DNA of 64,000 nucleotides from positions 1 through 64,000 of the forward strand of contig NZ_BIXY01000019.1 in the NCBI RefSeq assembly GCF_008326305.1. The letters are read 5' to 3'. Source of the stretch: Dictyobacter arantiisoli (GTDB lineage: Bacteria > Chloroflexota > Ktedonobacteria > Ktedonobacterales > Ktedonobacteraceae). Below the pieces are notes generated by a model that saw nothing but the letters and a program-made list of their open reading frames with translations, ran no database searches and was not told where the DNA came from. Both the position numbers and the translations under genes were made by a program. Below, piece by piece: positions 1 through 8,680 of the stretch (positions are counted from its first letter, which is position 1; each line of letters starts with the position of its first letter).

Positions 1-38
1 AATTGGTCACTGACTTCCCACGGTTTGGTTCGGGCCAT
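1..38 (-). CDS. IS5-family transposase, N-terminus only (cut by window edge)
   Basis: The first 38 bases read on the minus strand as ATG plus eleven codons, MARTKPWEVSDQ. This resembles the usual start of IS5-family (IS4/5, DUF4096-type) transposases. A good ribosome binding site (AAAGGAG) lies seven bases before the ATG. The rest of the gene runs off the left edge, so intactness cannot be judged. The right end of the element would lie in the following spacer, but its terminal repeat cannot be identified without the other end. Confidence 0.6.
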   Translation of the reverse strand, partial: MARTKPWEVSDQ

Positions 39-633
39 CTTGGTTTCTCCTTTGCTTGGGGGATTCGTGTTCCTTTCCTTGTTCTTGATTCTATCATCTC
101 CTTCCACGTTTTCGGATAAGTTCATAGGGGTCCTGAACCCCAAAATCTGTCAGTAGCGCAACTGCAGGATGTGTGGCAGCATCCAAATTAACCACAGTAC
201 TATAGTCCTCTCGTAAACGTCAAAAAAACTGTTTATAGCATATACTCAAACATACAGAATGATCTAACAGAGCCGAGGATGCGTCAATAGTCACGTATCC
301 CGCCCGATAATTAGGACATTACAAAAGATGTATGCTATACTAGCCCCGAATACAGACACGGCGCTGGACGCGGCACAGCAAGACCAGGGCAGCAAGGTAC
401 ACAGAACTAATATCACCACAGAGACATTAGGACGTCAACTTCTTCCACCAGAATGTCTGGTGAATAACCAATGTACTTTCTCCTCGCACGTGTGTTTCCG
501 ACTGTGCCTGTAGGGAAGGGGTATACGCACAGGAGGCTTTGATGGACAAAGGCGTAAGGTCAAACAAGCACGTAATCACATTTACCCCTGTAAACTCGGT
601 TATCAAGCGAGACACAACTGGAGTCATACAGGT
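39..633. other. spacer; IS end and leader of the next gene
   Basis: No convincing gene. The left part must contain the end of the insertion sequence whose transposase starts at 38. A TATACT box at 333-338 is a possible promoter for the gene at 634, which would leave a leader of almost 300 bases. Two short open frames here lack ribosome binding sites and were not accepted. Confidence 0.5.
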
Positions 634-3093
634 ATGAATATAAGTACAGGTGGACCACATATTCTTCTCTTTGAACGCGATCAGCAGTTTGCTACGCTGC
701 TAGCCAGTGAATTGCAGTTAGCTGGCTACACAAACCATACAGCCCGTACCGCTGTTGAGGTGTTTGATGCAATCGCACGTAATCCTATCCGACTGGTCCT
801 GGTAAATCTCGCGCAGGCAGCCGCCGCACGCCGCGAGTTTTGGGTTGCCTTAGATGCACAGCGCCGAGACCGAAAAGTTCAGGCGTTGACATTTCTGTGC
901 AGTAATCTCGCTGGCTATGGTCCCCGCGATGTCGAAGACCATTCCCCAAACACCAATGTCGATATGGAAATTGATGGCATGCTCGGCTTGATGAGTCTGG
1001 TGGATGCGGTGCGTGCCCGCGTGCCCAATGGCGCAATTGAGGCTGCCGCCCATACCTTGCCACGTTTGCCACGCTTTAACTCATCATCGTCCTCTTCTCT
1101 GTCATCACAGCCTTTTTTTACTAGCAGTACCAACCATACCTCCGGCAATAACACACACAATACCGGAAATACCAATGGATTGGTCTTCAATGCCTCCCCT
1201 GCCCGAGAGGATAGTTCGTCAACGCATACACCCGGCCCCGACATGTTGCCCCATACCCCATCGAGCGATACCTTTGCATCACAACAGGCTGCCATGCCAT
1301 CCATGAACAATCAAAATCCTATGCCTTCACCGGCCACTGGATTACCTGGCTCCAATCAACCTTCATACAGCGAGAAGATCCGTGCTGTCCTCTATCCAAA
1401 TCAACGTACATGGAGCGCACAGGATTCAGGCAATCAGCTTCAGACGTCAGATTTTAAAGAGAGAACCGAAGCAACACTGGCACAGCCAACACAACAACCC
1501 GAACAAACCTTCACGGCGAATAATGACTCCACTGTCTTACAACGTCTTGCCAGCGGACAATTAAGTTATGATGGTCCCAACGAATCGGGTCTGGCCCAAC
1601 TATCACGCATGGCTCAGGGCTTCCACTCAACCATAAACAACGAATACATAAACACACCTGCACAACAGCCTGCCACCCAATGGACCACGCTCGGCTCAAC
1701 TGCCTATACCAATCAACAAGCCGCCTATACACCTCAATCCACAAACTATACCAATCAACAAACTGCGTCTACCTCTCAATCCACAAACTATACCAATCAA
1801 CAAACTGCGTCTACCTCTCAACAAACAAACTCTATCAATCAACAATCGACTTATACGAACCAACAAGCAACGTATACTCCCCAGTCATCGGCTTATACAA
1901 CCCAATCCGTAGAAAGCAAAGAGCAACTTGCAGGACAAGCGCATCCGCGCCAGTCAGCCTACACACCAGATACGCCCTCCTATACAACCAATACAGCATC
2001 CCAGGCGCGTGCAAATACAGGCAATAGCAATATCTATTCGCCGCTGGAAGCGGCCCGTGAACAACACACAAGCAGTGAAGAGCCAGCTCTGAGTCAGACT
2101 CATCAGATTCCTACCTACACGCCCTATCATGCCTCATTGCCTCATCTCACACCTGCGGATGAGAAAATCGCGGCCCAACCATTACGCGCATCTCCTATCC
2201 AGGATATCCTGCTGGAACGCACGATCAGTGGACCGGCCATTGGTGAGACAGCACCCAAACGTCCAGATGTCCTTTCACGCGCAAATTATGGACAGGTGAC
2301 CGGCGCATTGTCATCTTCAACTACACAGCAGCAAGGGGCAACGTCACATCTGGCATCTATCGCAACTCCCATGCCGCCCGTGTCACGCAATACCAATAAG
2401 AGTGCTACAGTCACACCACCTGCCACTCCAGAGCCAGCCTCTGAAGAAGCTAAGCAAGCAGAGCCGCAACAAGAAACCCATACCCAGAATAAAAGCGCAG
2501 ATCTGGCAGCAGAACTGGGCAGGATCGCAAGGGCCCGGGAGAAAGTTACCCACCTTCCAAAGATGCCAGAGACGATGACACAGGGCGAAGAACAGACAGC
2601 AGGAGTTGGACAGTCTTCAGATGATCTCGCAGAAAGTATGAACACCAACAATGCCGTCCTGCTTGATATTGTCCAAAGCTTGCCACCCATGCCAGCGCTT
2701 AATCAACAGCAGCAACAATCATCAGTACAAGCACAGGTCTTAAATGGTCGAGCCACGCGCTCACTCAATAAAGTCTTATTGGATGGACATCTTGTTCCGC
2801 AAGATCGTTTAGATGTGGCCCAGAATATTCAGCGCATGTTGCGTGGAGTAGATTTAAATTATCAGCTTGGGGAAATATTATTAATGTTTAAATTGCTGAC
2901 GCCTGATCAACTTTTAGCGGCAAGTCTCGTCAGCTATGGTCTGATTACGACCACACAGATCAGTTCTCTGGGTCGCATTCGCCAGGAATTATATTCGATT
3001 GGTCTGGAATATGATCTGGAGAATTTATTGATCCTCTTCAGAATACTCACGCCCGAACAGTTGCGCGAAGCCCGCTCAAGCCTGCAAAGCTAA
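634..3093 (+). CDS. large pseudo-receiver protein with Q/T/S/P-rich linker and duplicated C-terminal helical domain
   Basis: An 819-residue protein in three parts. Residues 1 to about 95 resemble a response-regulator receiver domain, but the usual phosphorylated Asp is Asn (LVLVNL) and the acidic pair at the start is incomplete (LLFERD), so phosphorylation is unlikely. About 160-700 is low-complexity sequence rich in Gln, Thr, Ser, Asn and Pro, including 14-residue repeats. The last ~100 residues contain two similar copies of a ~38-residue unit ending LLTPDQLLAA and ILTPEQLREA. This resembles the MshEN/GspE N-terminal fold found in type IV pilus and secretion ATPases. An output or scaffold role is inferred. 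The start is the first ATG after a weak GGAG. Function is unknown. Confidence 0.75.
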   Translation: MNISTGGPHILLFERDQQFATLLASELQLAGYTNHTARTAVEVFDAIARNPIRLVLVNLAQAAAARREFWVALDAQRRDRKVQALTFLCSNLAGYGPRDVEDHSPNTNVDMEIDGMLGLMSLVDAVRARVPNGAIEAAAHTLPRLPRFNSSSSSSLSSQPFFTSSTNHTSGNNTHNTGNTNGLVFNASPAREDSSSTHTPGPDMLPHTPSSDTFASQQAAMPSMNNQNPMPSPATGLPGSNQPSYSEKIRAVLYPNQRTWSAQDSGNQLQTSDFKERTEATLAQPTQQPEQTFTANNDSTVLQRLASGQLSYDGPNESGLAQLSRMAQGFHSTINNEYINTPAQQPATQWTTLGSTAYTNQQAAYTPQSTNYTNQQTASTSQSTNYTNQQTASTSQQTNSINQQSTYTNQQATYTPQSSAYTTQSVESKEQLAGQAHPRQSAYTPDTPSYTTNTASQARANTGNSNIYSPLEAAREQHTSSEEPALSQTHQIPTYTPYHASLPHLTPADEKIAAQPLRASPIQDILLERTISGPAIGETAPKRPDVLSRANYGQVTGALSSSTTQQQGATSHLASIATPMPPVSRNTNKSATVTPPATPEPASEEAKQAEPQQETHTQNKSADLAAELGRIARAREKVTHLPKMPETMTQGEEQTAGVGQSSDDLAESMNTNNAVLLDIVQSLPPMPALNQQQQQSSVQAQVLNGRATRSLNKVLLDGHLVPQDRLDVAQNIQRMLRGVDLNYQLGEILLMFKLLTPDQLLAASLVSYGLITTTQISSLGRIRQELYSIGLEYDLENLLILFRILTPEQLREARSSLQS
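1741..1824 (+). repeat. 42-bp tandem repeat inside the pseudo-receiver gene
   Basis: A 42-base unit beginning ACAAACTATACCAATC occurs at 1741-1782 and almost perfectly again from 1783. More diverged copies lie on both sides, roughly 1700-1900. Each unit encodes 14 residues (TNYTNQQTASTSQS), so gain or loss of copies keeps the reading frame. Confidence 0.85.
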
Positions 3094-3177
3094 CAAAGTG
3101 TCAGCCTCCCAGTATCATTGGGATCTTGCTGCTCACTGGCTGGCAAGCGCTTGCGTGCCAGCTCCCTTTTTAGTATG
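3091..3177. repeat. dispersed repeat family 2, copy 1
   Basis: Starts at the stop codon of the preceding gene and shares the block gtgtcagcctccca...gggatcttgctgctc and a GC-rich hairpin (GGCAAGCGCTTGCGTGCC) with 30930-30995. A looser match lies at 35115-35190. Its position directly after a gene fits a terminator-like palindromic repeat. Confidence 0.6.
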
Positions 3178-3178
3178 T

Positions 3179-3345
3179 CATGAGTCATCTCGAAATTTTG
3201 AAGCAAAAGTTCGATAACATGGGAATGCAGAGGGCGAAGCCTTCTGCCGGAGTGTGGGATGTCCCCACCTCCATCTTTTCCCCTTTTTGCATGCCGCCTG
3301 AGACGGCGCGAGGAAAAAGAAATCAGCCTTCCCAGGGAAAATTTC
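3179..3345. repeat. MITE-like family 1, left part (truncated copy)
   Basis: Begins CATGAGTCATC and then carries the block ggaatgcagagggcgaag, cttctgccgg and a GC-rich stem with ggcgcgaggaaaaag. All are shared with the complete-looking copy at 55680-55940. The right terminal repeat seen there is not recognisable here, so this copy seems truncated or decayed near the end of the XRE gene. Confidence 0.65.
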
Positions 3346-3363
3346 AATGCTACACGTGATTCC

Positions 3364-4203
3364 TCATATAGCACATGAGGACAGAGAAAGTTGTTCGAGC
3401 TTTCTGGCTGTCTCCTCGCATGCGGGCAGATAGACCACCATTTTCAGTCCTGGTGAGCCGTCGATCTGAAAGGTGCTGTGTTCGAAAACGAGCGAGCCTA
3501 CTTGAGGATGATTGAGTTCCTTCCGCCCGTCCTGTCGCCCTTGCACTTCACACTTCGACCACCAGCACGCAAATTCTGGACTGCGCTGTTGAAGTTCTGT
3601 AATTAATGCATGAAACTGTGCTTCATTGCGATACTGGCTGTGACTGGTACGAAACTGCGCCACCATGCGCTGTGCTACTCCTTCCCAATCCACGAAGCGA
3701 CGACGACACTCCTCGTTGGTAAAGGTGAAATGCACGATATTGCGCTCTTCTACCGGAATGGTTGCGAAGTTTACAAACACCTGACACGCCGCCTCATTCC
3801 AGGCAAGTACGTCCCATCTTCGGCCTGTGATGTACGCGGGACTGGTTCCCATCTGCTCAAGGAGTCGAGAGAGAAAAGGACTTACCTGCTCTTGCTGCGG
3901 GACTGGATACGCAGGAGACGTTTGCCCCGCGAGAAGAAAGAGATAGGCTTTTTCAGCAGGAGTCAGCCTGAAGGTATGTGCGAGACTCTCAAGCACCTGG
4001 GTGGAGACGTGGATGTCTCGCCCCTGTTCCAGCCACGTATACCAGGTCAGGCCAACGCCTGCAAGCTGAGCAACTTCCTCTCGTCGCAATCCCGCCGTTT
4101 TGCGACGCGCTACATGCGGTAATCCCACTTCTTCCGGTAACAGATGACTTCTCCGAGTTCGCAAGAAGTTTGCCAGTTCCGAGCGCAACTCGTTCTGCGT
4201 CAT
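3364..4203 (-). CDS. XRE-family regulator with MmyB-like ligand domain
   Basis: A 279-residue DNA-binding protein. A helix-turn-helix of the XRE type covers about residues 35-75 (GLRREEVAQLAGVG...WLEQGR). It is followed by the long C-terminal domain typical of MmyB-like regulators (about 105-270), which is thought to bind a small hydrophobic ligand. The gene is divergent from a medium-chain oxidoreductase whose ATG is 115 bases away, and such pairs often have the regulator controlling its neighbour. That relation is inferred from position only. Length and domain order are normal for the family. Confidence 0.88.
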   Translation of the reverse strand: MTQNELRSELANFLRTRRSHLLPEEVGLPHVARRKTAGLRREEVAQLAGVGLTWYTWLEQGRDIHVSTQVLESLAHTFRLTPAEKAYLFLLAGQTSPAYPVPQQEQVSPFLSRLLEQMGTSPAYITGRRWDVLAWNEAACQVFVNFATIPVEERNIVHFTFTNEECRRRFVDWEGVAQRMVAQFRTSHSQYRNEAQFHALITELQQRSPEFACWWSKCEVQGRQDGRKELNHPQVGSLVFEHSTFQIDGSPGLKMVVYLPACEETARKLEQLSLSSCAI

Positions 4204-4318
4204 GCAACGGTCCTTTCCCTGGTAGTACTACTACTAGTAGCAACACACTCTGGTATAGCTTTCAATTGTATTGCATCATACTATCATACTGAGATACAAC
4301 TGTGAAAGGAAACTTTGT
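4204..4318. promoter_or_regulatory. divergent promoter region with CTACTAGTAG palindrome
   Basis: The 115 bases between the XRE regulator and the oxidoreductase contain a perfect 10-base palindrome, CTACTAGTAG, at 4231-4240 inside a TACTAC-rich stretch. This is a candidate operator for the XRE protein. No strong -35/-10 pair is obvious. Confidence 0.35.
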
Positions 4319-5389
4319 ATGAAAGCCGCAATTCTGAAAGCATTTGGTCAGCCTCTTCTTCTTGAAGATATTCCTGAACCTGTTCCCAGCGCGGGTGAAG
4401 TCCTCATTCGTGTGCTGGCAGCCCCTGTTGGTTGGTATGCACAAGAAGTCTTTAGTGGAGAAAGACCCTATCCCCTGGTCCTTCCTCTTGCTCCCGGCTA
4501 TGGAGCAATTGGAGTCGTGGAAAGGACTGGACCTGATACCACTCGGCTCCAACCCGGTCAGCTTGTTTTTTGTGATCCGATGGTTCGACCACGCGACGAC
4601 AGCACGACACCAGCCAATAGTATGCTGCAAGGATGGATAGCCCGAGGAGAGGGGCCACAGAAACTCCAAACCTACTTTCGCAATGGTCCATTTGCTGAAA
4701 AGATGCTCATTCCCCTTGAGAATGCTGTTCCACTCGACCATATGGATGACATAGACCCTGTGAAACTGAGCTGGTTGGCTGCCTTGCTCGTTCCTTACGG
4801 TGGACTGTTAGCAGCAAACGTCCAGCCGGGACAGACGGTGATGGTGAATGGAGCCACTGGCTACTTTGGCGGCGCAGCAGTGGCGGTTGCTCTGGCGATG
4901 GGCGTGGAACGAGTCGTTGCGCCTGGAAGAAATAAGCACCGTCTTGAGGTCCTGGTGAACCACTTTGGGAAACGTGTCAGGCCCGTTCTGCTCTCTGACA
5001 ATGATGCAAGCAATAGCCAACGCATTGCACAGGCTGCCGAGGGTCCAATTGACTGTATGCTCGATATATTGGGGCAAACACAAGATCCTGGGCCAACTCG
5101 TCGCGGCATTCTGGCGGTACGCCCAAACGGAACCGCCGTTTTGATGGGAGGCGTCAATGCTGACATAGAGATACCGTACGGGTATGTCATGCATAATAAC
5201 ATCGTGATACGCGGTCAGTATATGTATCCACAACACGCTCCCTCATTGCTCGCAGGATTAATTCGCGCTGGTCTACTCCGTCTCGATGTACTCTCAACCC
5301 GTGTCTTCCCCCTCGAAGAGGTGAATTCAGCAATCCGGTATGCACACGACCACGGGAGTGCTTTTCAACTGACGGTGCTGACGCCATAG
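4319..5389 (+). CDS. zinc-independent medium-chain dehydrogenase/reductase
   Basis: A 356-residue member of the medium-chain dehydrogenase/reductase superfamily (quinone reductase or alcohol dehydrogenase-like). The N-terminal half is the GroES-like fold. The nucleotide-binding motif NGATGYFGG lies at residues 177-185. The GHE motif and the cysteines that bind catalytic zinc are absent, so an NAD(P)H-dependent, zinc-free reductase is likely. The substrate cannot be predicted. The start was set at the ATG preceded by GAAAGGA; an upstream in-frame ATG at 4271 has no ribosome binding site. The gene is divergent from the XRE regulator and convergent with murA. Confidence 0.85.
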   Translation: MKAAILKAFGQPLLLEDIPEPVPSAGEVLIRVLAAPVGWYAQEVFSGERPYPLVLPLAPGYGAIGVVERTGPDTTRLQPGQLVFCDPMVRPRDDSTTPANSMLQGWIARGEGPQKLQTYFRNGPFAEKMLIPLENAVPLDHMDDIDPVKLSWLAALLVPYGGLLAANVQPGQTVMVNGATGYFGGAAVAVALAMGVERVVAPGRNKHRLEVLVNHFGKRVRPVLLSDNDASNSQRIAQAAEGPIDCMLDILGQTQDPGPTRRGILAVRPNGTAVLMGGVNADIEIPYGYVMHNNIVIRGQYMYPQHAPSLLAGLIRAGLLRLDVLSTRVFPLEEVNSAIRYAHDHGSAFQLTVLTP

Positions 5390-5446
5390 CGTGATGGTCT
5401 CCTTGTTTCGTCATTGAAGTTAATATAACAGAACAAAATTGATAAA

Positions 5447-5498
5447 GCGCATAAAAGGATTACCTACCACATTTATGGTAATTGATCCTTTTATGCGC
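5447..5498. terminator. bidirectional hairpin terminator
   Basis: Inverted repeat GCGCATAAAAGGAT...ATCCTTTTATGCGC with inner pairs TACC/GGTA between two convergent genes. No long U tract follows, but the stem is long and position favours termination for both strands. Confidence 0.75.
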
Positions 5499-5531
5499 AA
5501 AAGATGCGCTTACACAGCTCACGATGATTGT

Positions 5532-6872
5532 TTACTCGGCTACGATTTTTTCGATACGTGCCCCTAGCTGGCGCAACTTTTCGTCCAGATGCTCATAGCC
5601 ACGTTCGATATGCTCAATTCCATAGACTTCAGAAGTACCTTCCGCACAGAGCGCCGCCAGGATATACGAACATCCCGCGCGGATATCGGGGATATCCAGG
5701 CGTGTTCCCACCAGCGGGGTTGGTCCACTGACGACACAGCTATGCATAAATTGCTTCTCACGGAAACGACAGGGCACCTCACCCAGACATTTAGGATAGA
5801 GGCCAATCTGCGCGCCCATCTTCACCAGTGCGCTGGTATATCCAAAGCGATCCTCATAAATCGTTTCGTGGATCACAGACATACCTTCCGATTGCGTCAA
5901 TAAGATTGTGAAGGGCTGTTGCCAATCCGTCATAAAGCCAGGATGGACATCGGTTTCCAACGAGATGGCGGGTGGATTTTTGCTATCACCAATAAAGCGA
6001 ATACCTTCGTCGTCGATCTCAAAGCGCAAACCCATCTTCAAGAGGGTATTTAAAAAGGCCAGCAAGGGTTCTTGCTGCGCATGCCGGAGATAGACATTCC
6101 CTCTGGTTAAATAGGCAGCCGTGGCGAGCGAGACAGCCTCGTTACGGTCGCTGAGCAACGTGTGACTGGCCCCATGCAAAGTCTTCACGCCCTCGATGAC
6201 CAGACGGCGGCCGACCTTAAAATCAACGATAGCCCCCATCTTCTGTAATAACTTGACCAGATCCATAATTTCTGGCTCGGTAGCAGCGTTTTCGATGATT
6301 GTCACCCCTCTGGCGAGAGTGGCCGTGATCAACAGATTTTCGGTTGCCATGACGCTGGGAAAAGGTAACGAAATCGTTGCCCCATGCAAACCTTCTGGAG
6401 CCGAACAATGATAATAGCCAGCATGCTCGACGATTTTGGCGCCCATTTGTTGTAAACCCTGGAGATGAAAATTAATTGGGCGTGGTCCAATGCGATCACC
6501 GCCCGGCAGCGGCATCACTGCTTCACCACAGCGGTGCAACAAGGGTCCCACCGTCATAACACACAGACGATTGAGTCCTCCCACTGTACTCGAAATGTGG
6601 AAATCATCAATCTTCTGCGTCTGGATAGACAAAGTATGATCTTCACGATTGAGTTGTACGAATGCCCCTATGCCTTCGCACATTTTCATGGTCAGTTCCA
6701 GATCCCCAAGGATTGGAACATTGCGCAATGTACAGGGATCAGAGGTTAGCATCGATGCGATAACCATCTTCGTCACCGCATTTTTCGCTCCGCTTAACGT
6801 TACTTCCCCATGCAAGGGTTGGCCTCCTGTTATTCGATAATGGGAAGCTACGCGCACTTCATTGTTAATCAT
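5532..6872 (-). CDS. murA: UDP-N-acetylglucosamine 1-carboxyvinyltransferase
   Basis: MurA catalyses the first committed step of peptidoglycan synthesis, enolpyruvyl transfer to UDP-GlcNAc in the cytoplasm. The 446-residue protein has the two inside-out alpha/beta barrel halves and conserved stretches such as LSGAKNAVTKM (27-37) and RAGCSYILAAL near the C-terminus. The mobile-loop cysteine (Cys115 in Escherichia coli) is Asp126 here, in PGGDRIGPRP. The same replacement is known in naturally fosfomycin-resistant bacteria. The start was placed at the ATG 19 bases after the upstream crtI-like gene. The upstream AGGAAGG is 14 bases away, so the spacing is long. The two genes probably form an operon. 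Confidence 0.95.
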   Translation of the reverse strand: MINNEVRVASHYRITGGQPLHGEVTLSGAKNAVTKMVIASMLTSDPCTLRNVPILGDLELTMKMCEGIGAFVQLNREDHTLSIQTQKIDDFHISSTVGGLNRLCVMTVGPLLHRCGEAVMPLPGGDRIGPRPINFHLQGLQQMGAKIVEHAGYYHCSAPEGLHGATISLPFPSVMATENLLITATLARGVTIIENAATEPEIMDLVKLLQKMGAIVDFKVGRRLVIEGVKTLHGASHTLLSDRNEAVSLATAAYLTRGNVYLRHAQQEPLLAFLNTLLKMGLRFEIDDEGIRFIGDSKNPPAISLETDVHPGFMTDWQQPFTILLTQSEGMSVIHETIYEDRFGYTSALVKMGAQIGLYPKCLGEVPCRFREKQFMHSCVVSGPTPLVGTRLDIPDIRAGCSYILAALCAEGTSEVYGIEHIERGYEHLDEKLRQLGARIEKIVAE

Positions 6873-6891
6873 TATAAATATATAAACCTTC

Positions 6892-8421
6892 CTAAGATTT
6901 TCCAACGTTTCTAGAATTACCCGGTGCTCTCCACAACCAGCGCAACGCGTTGAGTCGAGAAGGCGGTGCCATGACATTGCGGCGGATACGCGGATCGTTC
7001 TTACGCACGGCCTCCTGCTCCTGATCCATATTCTCTAAAAGATCCAGGAAGTTATTGACACTTTGCGCCACGCCCTCAACCATCAGATAACCAGATGGCT
7101 TGACCGCATCACCGACCATATATAAGCCCCGCACATCCAATTGCGGATCTACATCTTCGCCTTGCGAGATGCGATTGACCGGCCATTCACCACGATACGT
7201 GCCCATGGTGAGAATCTGACAATGTTTGTCAAAGGTCTCCCCAAATAAGTAGCGCAGATCACTCAAGGCCAGCGCCCGCTCTTCCTCGACATTATTGCTC
7301 TGAATCACCTGATGGCTAATTAAGAGATGTTTGCCAGCGGGAGCCAGAGTGGGATCACTATTGGTTGGCTGTACCATCCCGGCAATCCGTTGTGTATCCA
7401 GGCAATACATGATGCCTTTATGTGGAATCAACGAGACATCGCTTAAAATATGTACTTTCAGGCCAACAGCCTCCTGTACATGTGCCGAAGCGGCCTCATC
7501 GCTTGATGAAGCGGTATCCTTTGGCTTGAGCACATCCGCCTGCTTCACACGACAATTATGCAGTAAACCATCCGTAGCACGAGGACCAATATCACTGACG
7601 ATCAGAGGAGCCTGAATCAGCTCTTCCTCGCCGGTATCTTTCTGTTTCACGCGTACAGCATTGACCACACCGTCCTCTTGCAGGATCTGCAAGACTTCAC
7701 AGGAGAGGCGAATCTCACCATTATAGGAATGGACAATCTGCTCTAACTGACGCGTAATCTCACCACATCCTCCCTTCACAATCGCAGGTGCGCCATAACG
7801 AAGCATGTTTTTCGTCGTGTTCACCACTTCGGCGGTACTCACCTGATGCAACTCAAGGCTGAGGGCGAAGCGCGCGATGCTGGCGAAAAATGCCACCAGC
7901 TGGGGACATTGCTCGACAGGAATATGGCGCTCCAACCAGAGATCAAAGGGAAGGCGGCGCTCTTCTTCTGGCAAAGGTTGGAAGAACATCAGCCAGCCAA
8001 GCCGCAGGAACCACCAGGACTGGCGGGGAGAGAAGAATTTCAAGACACCCAGCAGGCCACGTGCACGATAGGTCTTACCATGCGCATGAAATGAACCAAA
8101 CACATCAGCATCAAACAAGCGATGTGGCACATGCAGGCGCTGCAACATATGGGATAAAACCCCACTGCTCCCAAAGGGAACCATATGCACTGCGCCAGTA
8201 CTCACCTGGACGCCATGAAAATTCTTGGCGGTAAAACGTCCACCACTATGTGGCAAACGTTCCAGTACAACAACACGTTTGCCGCGCTGCAAGAGATGCG
8301 CGGCACTCAGCAGGCCACCCAGGCCCGCACCAATTACGATAGCATCAACATGCTTCGTAGAATGAGGTGCAGAGGCATCACGTGTGACACTTTCTACACC
8401 AGGAGATGCTTGTTCGTACAT
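6892..8421 (-). CDS. phytoene desaturase-like FAD oxidoreductase (CrtI family)
   Basis: A 509-residue FAD-dependent amine-oxidase/desaturase-type protein. The dinucleotide motif GAGLGG is at residues 31-36 and is followed by the expected ERLPHSGGR. The C-terminal FAD contact region is GLYMVGDAVKPSGYLMVEG. This arrangement is typical of phytoene desaturases, carotenoid isomerases and related NAD(P)/FAD proteins. A crtB-type synthase is present in the same window (40334-41299) but 32 kb away, so a carotenoid role is plausible but not proven. It is directly upstream of murA and probably cotranscribed with it. Confidence 0.8.
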   Translation of the reverse strand: MYEQASPGVESVTRDASAPHSTKHVDAIVIGAGLGGLLSAAHLLQRGKRVVVLERLPHSGGRFTAKNFHGVQVSTGAVHMVPFGSSGVLSHMLQRLHVPHRLFDADVFGSFHAHGKTYRARGLLGVLKFFSPRQSWWFLRLGWLMFFQPLPEEERRLPFDLWLERHIPVEQCPQLVAFFASIARFALSLELHQVSTAEVVNTTKNMLRYGAPAIVKGGCGEITRQLEQIVHSYNGEIRLSCEVLQILQEDGVVNAVRVKQKDTGEEELIQAPLIVSDIGPRATDGLLHNCRVKQADVLKPKDTASSSDEAASAHVQEAVGLKVHILSDVSLIPHKGIMYCLDTQRIAGMVQPTNSDPTLAPAGKHLLISHQVIQSNNVEEERALALSDLRYLFGETFDKHCQILTMGTYRGEWPVNRISQGEDVDPQLDVRGLYMVGDAVKPSGYLMVEGVAQSVNNFLDLLENMDQEQEAVRKNDPRIRRNVMAPPSRLNALRWLWRAPGNSRNVGKS

Positions 8422-8603
8422 GAGATTTCCGGTAAGCTAGCAAGATCGTTGACGCACAGACAACATGCGAAGAGTCAGGCGCTCCCTGACCAAAATCCTC
8501 CCATTTTTTCTGGCATTCTGGCATGCTACGCAGGATGAAAGGGGGGAAAATGGCAGTGCGTTTGTCTCATGGCAAGTGTCGTGCACCCGTACGACCAGAA
8601 GAA

Positions 8604-8638
8604 TAAAAAAAGGGCGACCTGCATAATTGGATCGCCCT
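8604..8638 (-). terminator. rho-independent terminator of the FHA gene
   Basis: On the minus strand, AGGGCGA and TCGCCCT form a stem followed by TTTTTTTATTC. It lies about 45 bases after the stop codon of the FHA gene. Confidence 0.85.
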
Positions 8639-8680
8639 GCAGGTAACAGAAACGTACGCACCCATGCGCTGACTGACTGA

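Noticed and set aside
328-513. Open frame of 61 codons before the pseudo-receiver gene
   Set aside because: No ribosome binding site, unlike-protein composition, and it overlaps the likely leader and promoter of the gene at 634.
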